Below, piece after piece: positions 42,826-50,001 of a stretch of DNA of 64,000 nucleotides. The DNA is taken from the NCBI RefSeq assembly GCF_000696095.1, contig NZ_BAYX01000026.1:1-64000 (forward strand). Reading direction: 5' to 3'. The position numbers and the translations under genes were made by a program. The first letter of the stretch is position 1. The number at the start of each line of letters is the position of its first letter. Origin of the DNA: Rhizobium rhizogenes NBRC 13257. GTDB taxonomy: Bacteria; Pseudomonadota; Alphaproteobacteria; Rhizobiales; Rhizobiaceae. The notes below the pieces were generated by a model. It saw only the letters and a list, made by a program, of their open reading frames with translations. It made no database searches and was not told the DNA's origin.

Positions 42826-44667
42826 ATGCCCCTTCATCTCGTCGGCGAAAACATTGATAAAATGCGTGGTCACCGCCAAGCGGAGGCCGGTAAGCTCGTG
42901 CAGCTCATGCGCGGCATCTATGTCGACGCCGACGACGATATAGACCAGACAATACGGACCCATGCTGTACGCATCGCCAAATATCTCTATCCGAATGCCT
43001 ACCTGTCGGCCGCCAGCGCCGTCCTGCTCGGCCCGATGCGCGATGGCCGCCTATTCCTGACTGGCCGCCGTGCGCAGCGACAGCGCATCAGGACGCTCGA
43101 AATCATTCAGAACAAAGCGCCTGACCACCCTTCCATCGCGCAGGCGGCGATCGGCGACGACATGGGCGAGTTCCGCGTGGACGTGTCTTCGCTGCGCCAG
43201 CGTTTTCTGGAAGCCTTCCGCATCCGTAGTGAACATGCGGCCTCGTTCAACGAGGACATGAAAGAGGCAATCGCCGCGCGGCTGATCGAAGAATACGGGA
43301 GTGCGCAGAACGCAGCCGATGCAGTCTTCAAGCTTGCTCGCGACAATGACTGGCTTGACGAAGGGAGTGCTGCAGAACGTTTCCTCAAACGGAAGCCGGC
43401 GGCCGCCGTCGCCGTTGCCAACCAGGCCGCGCTCGACCTGATCGTGGCATGGCACGGCGTGCCGATCGGCAACCTGGCGCATGATGGCTTCGAATGGCGA
43501 TGGAAGGCGTCCGATCCGGACGGCCCACCGCTTGTGCGCCAGACTACGCCGGGCAGATTGCCGCCCTTCATTGAAGCGCTACTCCCGGAAGGCTGGCTCA
43601 ACAGGGTGCTGAACAGCCCGGACGAGCGGGCGGAACTGCGTACCGGTAAGCGGTACATGTCAAACATCGCAATTGTGGAGCGGGCAAGCGAACTGGCGGC
43701 CTTACCACCCGATATTCTGCTGACAAGGCTGAGCAGCTTCACGGCAAATCACCTGTTCACAGGGACCTATGCAGGTCCCGGCCGCGGTGACATCCAGGAC
43801 ACGTTCGAACAGAACCTGGCAAGGATCTTTGCGACTGGCACCACACCACGACTGTCGGGCGTACAGATCAAGGCGCCAATGTTCCTCGATGCGGACGGCA
43901 CCCTGATACCGAGCATGAACAAGCCGTTCACGCATATTCTGAAGCCCGCCAGCACGGCAGGATTCGAGGCGCTGCCGGCAATCGAATGGCAATCCATGGA
44001 GCTTGGCCGAGCGGCTGGATTCATTGTGCCCGCCATTGCGCTCGTCGTTATGCCAGATGGCATGCCGCATGCGCTTGCGGTTGAGCGCTTCGATATCCGC
44101 ACCAGCCTTGACGATGTCCGCCGTCTGGCACTCGAGGACATGACATCCGTTCTGGGCGTGCGCGCGGAAGACAAATACACGGGCACCATGGAGCGGATAG
44201 CAGCCGCCCTGCGCCCGCTCTCCACCGACGCCGGCGCTGATCTGCTGCTGGTCTTGCGGCGGGCACTGTTCGCGTGGCTGATCGCGGATGGCGATATGCA
44301 TTTGAAGAACATGGCTGTCCTGAAAATCGTAGAGCCAGGCAGGGAGGATTTTAGCTCTGTCCGCATGGCGCCGCTCTACGACGTGGTAACGACGCGGGTG
44401 TTTCCGAACCTGCAGAACGACCACATGGCGCTCAAAATGAGCGGCAAGGACGAACGGCTAAAGAGAGCGGATTTCAGGCGATTTGCGGCGACGGCGGGTA
44501 TTCCCGCGGCGCTGGCAGATACGGCAGTTGATGATCTGGTCGCGGCGCTTGCGCACGGCCTGGACACTCTCGCTCTGCCGACGCCGCTGACGGACGGTTC
44601 AGTTGGCGCTGAACGGGCGGCGCTGATGCGGGAAGTTGTCCGCGAGCGTCTGGCCACGTTTGAATAG
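42826..44667 (+). CDS. HipA-family Ser/Thr kinase with a long N-terminal, AbiEi-like extension
   Basis: 613 residues. Residues about 200-610 are HipA: N1-type subdomain ending FIEALLPEG (248-256), glycine loop LSGVQIK (343-349), nucleotide Lys in HILKP (Lys373), catalytic DMHLKN (Asp490, Lys494, Asn495) and metal Asp519 in LYD. All kinase residues are intact. Residues 1-195 are extra: RGIYVDADDDI, then HAVRIAKYLYPNAYLSAASA and FLTGRRAQRQRIRTLEI, text that recalls the antitoxin AbiEi (winged helix plus a domain with a Ser-Ala-Ala motif); this is inference. No separate hipB precedes it, and two palindromes cover the promoter, so the extension may bind DNA and restrain the kinase in cis. Confidence 0.85.
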   Translation: MPLHLVGENIDKMRGHRQAEAGKLVQLMRGIYVDADDDIDQTIRTHAVRIAKYLYPNAYLSAASAVLLGPMRDGRLFLTGRRAQRQRIRTLEIIQNKAPDHPSIAQAAIGDDMGEFRVDVSSLRQRFLEAFRIRSEHAASFNEDMKEAIAARLIEEYGSAQNAADAVFKLARDNDWLDEGSAAERFLKRKPAAAVAVANQAALDLIVAWHGVPIGNLAHDGFEWRWKASDPDGPPLVRQTTPGRLPPFIEALLPEGWLNRVLNSPDERAELRTGKRYMSNIAIVERASELAALPPDILLTRLSSFTANHLFTGTYAGPGRGDIQDTFEQNLARIFATGTTPRLSGVQIKAPMFLDADGTLIPSMNKPFTHILKPASTAGFEALPAIEWQSMELGRAAGFIVPAIALVVMPDGMPHALAVERFDIRTSLDDVRRLALEDMTSVLGVRAEDKYTGTMERIAAALRPLSTDAGADLLLVLRRALFAWLIADGDMHLKNMAVLKIVEPGREDFSSVRMAPLYDVVTTRVFPNLQNDHMALKMSGKDERLKRADFRRFAATAGIPAALADTAVDDLVAALAHGLDTLALPTPLTDGSVGAERAALMREVVRERLATFE

Positions 44668-44670
44668 CGT

Positions 44671-44699
44671 GGAGCTATTGCAGTTCGGCTGTAAGCTCC
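44671..44699 (+). terminator. Hairpin after the HipA-like gene
   Basis: GGAGC (44671-44675) pairs with GCTCC (44695-44699), and after a two-base bulge TTGCAG pairs with CTGTAA around the loop TTCGG. It starts four bases past the stop codon. No T-tract follows, so intrinsic termination is uncertain. From here to 44868 nothing else is visible. Confidence 0.4.
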
Positions 44700-44868
44700 A
44701 GATCGCCCGCAGTCATTCCGCACGCAGCACTGATCCATTGAGAATTAAGCACCCGCAGCAGGCCAACCCGCACGCCGCGCGAGCTTGTGTGAAAAAGCGC
44801 CAAGGATGACCCCGTGGATATGGGGCATAAGTTTTAAAATATACTCAATTTGCTGGAGAAAGAAGCGG

Positions 44869-45180
44869 TCATGTCCGGCGTCGCTCAGAGCCGATCCACA
44901 CAACGCCGCTGATGGCGCTGTTGATGATGTCACGGATGAGCCGAGTGATCGTGTCTGCGGCAGCTGGGATGGCTGGGCCACCATCACGAATATTGGAGAC
45001 GCAGTTTCGGGTTGCGTCCCGGTTACCTGTCTGGGGACCGATAGTGATGTAGGCACCGAGGCTATCGGAAGCAGAAAGACCGGGTCTTTCTCCGATTAAC
45101 ATGATCGAGATTTTTGGCCGGAGAGCGTCACCTATTTGATCAGCGATCGCCACCCGAGCCTGAGAGGCATCTAGCCAGCC
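44869..45180 (-). pseudogene. eutC: Ethanolamine ammonia-lyase small subunit (eutC) C-terminal fragment
   Basis: The frame reads QARVAIADQIGDALRPKISI, MLIGERPGLSASDSLGAYIT, RDATRNCVSNIRDGG and then ends near the normal C-terminus. These are the signature blocks of EutC (the GERPGLS-x-x-DSLGAY and RNC-x-SNIR motifs of the B12-dependent lyase). The N-terminal two thirds and a start codon are missing; homology begins at the stop of the phosphatase gene (45180). No eutB is present. It is a remnant, probably left by a deletion or rearrangement that joined it to this operon. Confidence 0.85.
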
Positions 45181-45968
45181 TATTGTCTGAGAAGACGCAA
45201 AGCATCCGCGTGAAGCTTTGCCGTAGCGGTCGCAAGAACTCGACCATCCGAATGAATGGACAGTGGATTTCCCTGCCAATCCGTAATGCAGCCTCCCGCG
45301 CCCTCGACCACCGGGACGAGAGCCATGTAGTCGTAAGGCTGCAAACCGGTTTCCAGCGCGATGTCGCAATATCCTGACGCCAGGAGACCGTAAATATAGC
45401 AATCGCCGCCGAACCTCCGCATTCTCGCTGCCCGTGACACTGTCTCGTAAGCATTGATTTCAGAACCGCTGAACATGTCAGGTGAGGTTGTGTAGAAACG
45501 CGCCTCCGAAAGGCTTTCGCAACCGCTTGCAATGGCGGGCTTGCCGGCAAACAGCGTTTGGCCGGCCTTCGCCTGCCATCGCTCGCCGGTAGCGGGCACA
45601 TCGATCAGGCCGCAGAAGGACGTCTCCCGATATGTCAGCGATATGAGCGTGCCGAAGAGCGGGAAGCCCGTGATGAAGCTCTTGGTGCCATCGATCGGGT
45701 CGAGCACCCAGGTGAAGTCGTCGCCTTCCTTAACGCCCATTTCTTCGCCGTAGATTCCATGGGTCGGAAACCGAGCCTCGATCATGTCACGGATCAGCTT
45801 CTCGATCGTTCGATCGGCGATCGTGACCGGACTCTCGTCCAGCTTCGAGATGACATCGAGCGGTGTACGGAAATACGAGAGCGCAAGCGGTCTTGCCGCA
45901 TCCGCAAGTTCATTTGCAAACGCGATGAAGGTATCGACTTCGCAGGTGGGAATATCGAGAAGGGACAT
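45180..45968 (-). CDS. Inositol-monophosphatase-family phosphatase (HisN-like)
   Basis: 262 residues from ATG 45968, overlapping the upstream stop by one base. Metal-site motifs: GIYGEEMGVKEG, VLDPIDGTKSFITGFPLFG, and the second half FGGDCYIYGLLASGYCDIAL followed by PYDYMALVPVVEGAGGCITD. It resembles histidinol-phosphate phosphatase-type members. Its substrate is a phosphomonoester; being downstream of two kinase-like genes, it may remove a phosphate added by them. A longer frame is rejected because it overlaps the kinase. Confidence 0.9.
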   Translation of the reverse strand: MSLLDIPTCEVDTFIAFANELADAARPLALSYFRTPLDVISKLDESPVTIADRTIEKLIRDMIEARFPTHGIYGEEMGVKEGDDFTWVLDPIDGTKSFITGFPLFGTLISLTYRETSFCGLIDVPATGERWQAKAGQTLFAGKPAIASGCESLSEARFYTTSPDMFSGSEINAYETVSRAARMRRFGGDCYIYGLLASGYCDIALETGLQPYDYMALVPVVEGAGGCITDWQGNPLSIHSDGRVLATATAKLHADALRLLRQ

Positions 45969-46921
45969 TATAGGGCTTTCAGATGAAGCGGCCAACGCGG
46001 ATCCTGGATGATCGAGCGGGCGCGCATGTGTTTCCAGATTCCGTACTTGTAGAAGTCGAAATCCAGCGTCGAAATCCTGTTCTGGACCATCGCCCAGGTG
46101 CTCCATTTGATGTCGGCCAGCGCCTTATGAACCATGAAGCGGGCGTGCTGGCCCTTGTCGTAACGGCCGAAGTATTCCTCGATAATAGTGCAGTCGATGT
46201 CCTCGGAGAAGAACATCTCGCCGCTCCAAATGGCGAGATCATAGAGCCGTTCATTGTTTGAGGCATACTCGAAGTCGATCAGTTTGATCGATTTGTCCGT
46301 GCCGATCAGATAATTGCCCGGCATCGGATCGTTGAAGCAGGGCACGAGGTCGAGGCCCGAAGCCTCAAGCGCTGCTCGTGCCTGGGTGTAGGACCGATAC
46401 AGATAGTCGTGATCCAGTGGCCAGTAGCCTCCGAGGTCGCGGACCTGTTGGTAGTGCTCCTCGATCATGTCGAAGACGGTCTTCGTCAGCGGCAGCGCTG
46501 GAGCCGCATGGAATTGCTTGTAGACTCGTACTGCCTCCATGCGGATGGCTGGATCCGTGAAGTCCTTATGGGTCGACACGCGCCGGTCGTCGATGAATTC
46601 CGCGATCTCGATCTCGAGGTGATCGAGGTAATCGAAGGTCCGCGGCCCTATGCCGATGGTCTCGGCTTGCTTGCTGGCCGCCGCGGCGGCCTTCCGGTCG
46701 ATAAACATTTCCGTTCCTCGCCCTGGGATCTTCAGGAAGTAACCGCGTGGATCACCTTCGACCTCGATCCGGAAGTTGGTATTGCTGATGCCGCCCGAAA
46801 CCGGCCGGTAGCGAAGGCGACGCCCTTTCCAGGGCTCCACCTGCACGATTGCGGCTTCGACCGCATGCTCGGCGTCCGTCCTTGCCATCCCCAGTTCGTT
46901 CATGTCTTTCGTTCCCTGCAT
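45968..46921 (-). CDS. Choline/ethanolamine-kinase-like phosphotransferase lacking the Brenner His
   Basis: 317 residues from 46921 (ATG 46903, MNELGMARTDAEHAV, has the better ribosome binding site). It has the kinase layout: glycine loop VSGGISNTNFRIEV, Lys in YFLKIPGRGTEMFIDR, catalytic loop CFNDPMPGNYLIG and metal loop IKLIDFEYASNNERLYDLA. In the H-x-D-x-x-x-x-N motif the His is Phe; Asp and Asn remain. The GGISNTNF/NNERLYDLA pattern is closest to LicA/choline kinases. It overlaps the phosphatase gene by one base. Confidence 0.85.
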   Translation of the reverse strand: MQGTKDMNELGMARTDAEHAVEAAIVQVEPWKGRRLRYRPVSGGISNTNFRIEVEGDPRGYFLKIPGRGTEMFIDRKAAAAASKQAETIGIGPRTFDYLDHLEIEIAEFIDDRRVSTHKDFTDPAIRMEAVRVYKQFHAAPALPLTKTVFDMIEEHYQQVRDLGGYWPLDHDYLYRSYTQARAALEASGLDLVPCFNDPMPGNYLIGTDKSIKLIDFEYASNNERLYDLAIWSGEMFFSEDIDCTIIEEYFGRYDKGQHARFMVHKALADIKWSTWAMVQNRISTLDFDFYKYGIWKHMRARSIIQDPRWPLHLKAL

Positions 46922-46932
46922 ATTCTTGTTGT

Positions 46933-47898
46933 CTAGATTGCCCGCAGACGGCTTTCGAAATCCGGATGTCCCAGAAGCATGCGGCAGCGCAGGAAGCGCC
47001 AGCCAGCATATTTCAGGAACTCCACACCGCTGGGCGGGGATCGCAGCTCAAGCACGAGGCTGCGCAATGCCCAATAGAGATCATCCGCTGCCGCATAGGC
47101 GCGGCAGCGATTGAAAGTCTTCTGCGAGAATCCGCCGTCGTGTATTTCCAGAAGCGGCTTCATCTGGCTGTCGAATTGGTAGAGCTCGTTCATCTGGACG
47201 CCGAGCTGGTAATAGGGATCCATATCGCCGGCCATGTCGAAGTCGACGAGCTGCATCGCACCGTCCGGTCCGAGCATGACGTTCGAGGAGTGCGGATCGC
47301 CATGAGCGGGCTTGTAATCCACACCAGACGCTTCGATGGCATCGCGGATCGGCGTCATCCAGCCCAACATCCAGTCTGCGTCGCCGGGAAGCTCCCCACC
47401 GCCTGCCTTCACGATCGGCCAGAGTTGCGCGATGCCGGCGAACACCGACCACCGTCGACCGAACGGATTCCCGCCGGCGACGGCAGTCTGCATTCCGATC
47501 AGCCGCCTGGCCGTGTCCGGATCCATGAGATCATCGATCTTGGCCGTGCGCCAATCGTCGCCGAGGCGGCGAGACAGTGTTCCGCGGGTTAAGGGGTCGA
47601 AGTGGAGTGGCTCCGGAGAAATGCCCAGTGAATGAAGCTGCCTGGCTGCAGCGAAAGCCGTTTCGGCGTCGACGATGTCGGCGACCTCATCAATACCAAG
47701 GCGCAGAAAGTATTCGGGCTCACCCCCTGACGCCGAAACATCGAAGCTTCTCGACTCGACCGCGTTGTAAGAAGGTGAAGCAACTGCCGGCATCGAAGGC
47801 CGATAGGTTGGCGTGCCGCCATTCAGGACCGGGAAGGCTGACAGCGCCATCTCTACCCTGGCTTCGATTGGATTGTCCGGCGTTCCGACTGCTTTCAT
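46933..47898 (-). CDS. Aminoglycoside/choline-kinase-family phosphotransferase
   Basis: 321 residues. The N-lobe is divergent (YNAVESRSFDVSASGGEPEY, FLRLGIDEVADIVDAET), but the catalytic loop KPAHGDPHSSNVMLGPDG and metal loop MQLVDFDMAGDMDPYYQLG are canonical for APH/choline kinases. It is the second such kinase in a row, ending 11 bases before the next and overlapping the M20 gene by four. A small hydroxyl- or amine-bearing metabolite is the likely acceptor; drug resistance is unlikely in this setting. Confidence 0.85.
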   Translation of the reverse strand: MKAVGTPDNPIEARVEMALSAFPVLNGGTPTYRPSMPAVASPSYNAVESRSFDVSASGGEPEYFLRLGIDEVADIVDAETAFAAARQLHSLGISPEPLHFDPLTRGTLSRRLGDDWRTAKIDDLMDPDTARRLIGMQTAVAGGNPFGRRWSVFAGIAQLWPIVKAGGGELPGDADWMLGWMTPIRDAIEASGVDYKPAHGDPHSSNVMLGPDGAMQLVDFDMAGDMDPYYQLGVQMNELYQFDSQMKPLLEIHDGGFSQKTFNRCRAYAAADDLYWALRSLVLELRSPPSGVEFLKYAGWRFLRCRMLLGHPDFESRLRAI

Positions 47899-49187
47899 TC
47901 GGCTGCCTCGCTGAATTGTGCTGCCTGCACTCCCTCGCTGGCGAGTCTGTAGAGCATGTCGGCCAGGATCTGGGTGCCAAGTGCCTGGTCCTCGGGCGAC
48001 GTGTACTCCGTCGGATGGTGGATCACGCCATCCCTGCTCTGAACTGCAAGTACGATCGACGGGCAGGCATTCGATAGGGCGACGGCATCGTGACCGCCGA
48101 TCGTATCGAGGTGACGGGATGTCTGGCCGCGATTAGCCGCAGCGTCCTCCGCCAGCCTGATGAGGCCTGGCGCAAAGCTGCCCGCCTTGCGGCGATCAAT
48201 CGACCGCACCTCGTGGGTAACACCGGCCTTCAGCGAGGCCTCGTCAATCTTCATCTTCATCTTGTGCTCAGCTTCGGCCAGAACCTCTGGCGAGCCGGAG
48301 CGCAGTTCTATGAACAGAACGGCTTCCGCAGGCACCACATTGGGCGAATTCGGGAAAATCTCGAGACGGCCAACGGACGTATGGAGGTCGAGGCCATGCT
48401 CGTTTGCGATATTTTTTAGATCGGCAATCAGATAGGCAGCCGCCAGAACCGCATCCTTGCGCTGCGCCATCGGCGTCGCACCGGTATGGGCCTGCCGTCC
48501 GAGGAACGCCAGACGGTACTTGGTTGCACCCCAGTAGCGTGTAAAAATGCCGAAGCGTTCACCTGCGTTGAACAGGTGGCTGTCGCCCTCGATGTGCAGT
48601 TCAACGAGCAGGTCCGGTATCTCCACCTTGTCCTTGCCTGCATATCCAATCGCCTCGAGCGACTGGCGCACGGTGATACCGTCGCCGTCCGCGCGGTCGA
48701 GCGCCCAGTCAAGTTCGGCCGCGCCGGCGAAGACGCTGCTTCCCAGCAAGCTCGGCTGGAAACGTGCGCCTTCCTCGTTCGTCCAGTTAACGACCTGAAA
48801 GTTGCAGGCTGACAACTTGTTCTCGGCCTTCAGCCTTTCCGAAACGGACAGAATAGCCTCGCAGGCGGCGATGACGCCGAAAGCTCCGTCGAAACGACCG
48901 CCGTTCGGCTGGCTGTCGATGTGCGAGCCTACCATGACGACAGGTGCGTTCGAACCGGCCAGCGTCACTTTGCCGAACTGGTTGCCGATCGCGTCGACGG
49001 CCAACTCGAAGCCGTTTTGCGAGAACCACTGCCCGAGCCAGTCGCGGGCTTGGCCATCCTCCTTGGAGAGCGTCAGGCGGGTCATGGCGCCGTCAGGACC
49101 GCCGCCGAATTTCGAGACGTCCTCCATCATTGTCTGGAGACGCTTGGCGTTGATCGGAGCTTGAGAAGGAGAAGAGACGTCAGGCAT
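47895..49187 (-). CDS. M20-family N-carbamoyl-amino-acid hydrolase-like enzyme
   Basis: 430 residues with metal ligands His89 and Asp100 (VGSHIDSQPNGGRFDGAFG) and Glu138/139 (NWTNEEGARF), and the domain motif GRQAHTGATPMAQRKD. Two conserved blocks deviate: LVELHIEGDSHLFNAGERFG replaces the usual ELHIEQGP, and DGVIHHPTEYTSPED replaces GISHN-x-x-E-Y. The substrate pocket therefore probably differs from hydantoin/allantoate enzymes. It overlaps the DeoR gene by eight bases and the kinase gene by four. Confidence 0.9.
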   Translation of the reverse strand: MPDVSSPSQAPINAKRLQTMMEDVSKFGGGPDGAMTRLTLSKEDGQARDWLGQWFSQNGFELAVDAIGNQFGKVTLAGSNAPVVMVGSHIDSQPNGGRFDGAFGVIAACEAILSVSERLKAENKLSACNFQVVNWTNEEGARFQPSLLGSSVFAGAAELDWALDRADGDGITVRQSLEAIGYAGKDKVEIPDLLVELHIEGDSHLFNAGERFGIFTRYWGATKYRLAFLGRQAHTGATPMAQRKDAVLAAAYLIADLKNIANEHGLDLHTSVGRLEIFPNSPNVVPAEAVLFIELRSGSPEVLAEAEHKMKMKIDEASLKAGVTHEVRSIDRRKAGSFAPGLIRLAEDAAANRGQTSRHLDTIGGHDAVALSNACPSIVLAVQSRDGVIHHPTEYTSPEDQALGTQILADMLYRLASEGVQAAQFSEAAE

Positions 49188-49941
49188 GTATAATTTCCAC
49201 GTTGGATTGATTGAAGTGATCAGAAAATTCCTTGGCGATTACGCCGCTGGTCACAACGGCATCGATCTCGTTGAGGGCAAGCGTATGGATGGAGCCAAGG
49301 CGACCGAATTTCGAACTGTCGGCCACGATGACCGAACGCTTGGCCTGGGTCCTCGCAATACGACGCAGGATGGCTTCATCCTCGCCAAAGTCCATAAAGC
49401 CGCGCTCAATATGGATGGCGCTGATCGCGATGATGGCCAAGTCGAAGAAGTGCTCTTTCAACGCTGCAATCGTCTCGTGCCCGTAGGTGGCCTGGTACTC
49501 GGGACGCAGGCGTCCGCCAAGAACCCGCACGCTGGCCTGCGGGACGTTGAAGAAATGGGAGGCGACCGCCAACGAGTTGCTGACGACGGTGATGTCCGTC
49601 CGAGCTTCCAGATGCTTCAGGCATGCGATAGTGGTCGTGCCGGTATCGATGAAGACTTTCATCCCATCTTCAACGAGCGCTGCGGCCGCCTCTCCAATGC
49701 GGGCCTTTTCACGGGCGCTGACGCGAAGACGCTCCGGAAACGGCTGGTCGCTTTCCTGCTGATCGATGACCGCGCCGCCATAGACCCGGCGCGCGTAGCC
49801 TCGCGTCTCAAGCTCCTTGAGGTCACGCCGGATAGATTCCTGGCTGACGTGGAGCTGATCGGCAAGGTCCTTCACGTTGACACGCTGGCTCTGCTTCAGC
49901 ATATCGAGGATGACCTTTAGTCTATGTTCCGTGAAACTCAT
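49180..49941 (-). CDS. DeoR-family transcriptional regulator
   Basis: 253 residues from ATG 49941 with AAGGGA six bases upstream. The DeoR HTH is at residues 6-56 (QRVNVKDLADQLHVSQESIR, RDLKELETRGYARRVYGGAV) and the sugar-isomerase-like effector domain follows (FIDTGTTTIACLKHLEARTD, ITVVSNSLAVASHF, SVIVADSSKFGRLGSIHTLA). DeoR regulators usually sense phosphorylated sugars, which fits an operon with two kinases. It lies 60 bases after the ATPase gene in the same direction, inside the operon it presumably controls. Confidence 0.93.
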   Translation of the reverse strand: MSFTEHRLKVILDMLKQSQRVNVKDLADQLHVSQESIRRDLKELETRGYARRVYGGAVIDQQESDQPFPERLRVSAREKARIGEAAAALVEDGMKVFIDTGTTTIACLKHLEARTDITVVSNSLAVASHFFNVPQASVRVLGGRLRPEYQATYGHETIAALKEHFFDLAIIAISAIHIERGFMDFGEDEAILRRIARTQAKRSVIVADSSKFGRLGSIHTLALNEIDAVVTSGVIAKEFSDHFNQSNVEIIHA

Positions 49942-50001
49942 GGATGTCCCTTGAATCAAGAAGTTCACTCCGGCCTCGATGTGTCTGGACCGGAACTGTG
50001 G

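Noticed and set aside
46933..47898. Antibiotic-resistance aminoglycoside phosphotransferase
   Set aside because: The catalytic loop belongs to the APH/choline kinase fold, but the gene is embedded in a catabolic operon and has a divergent N-lobe, so a metabolic kinase is more likely.
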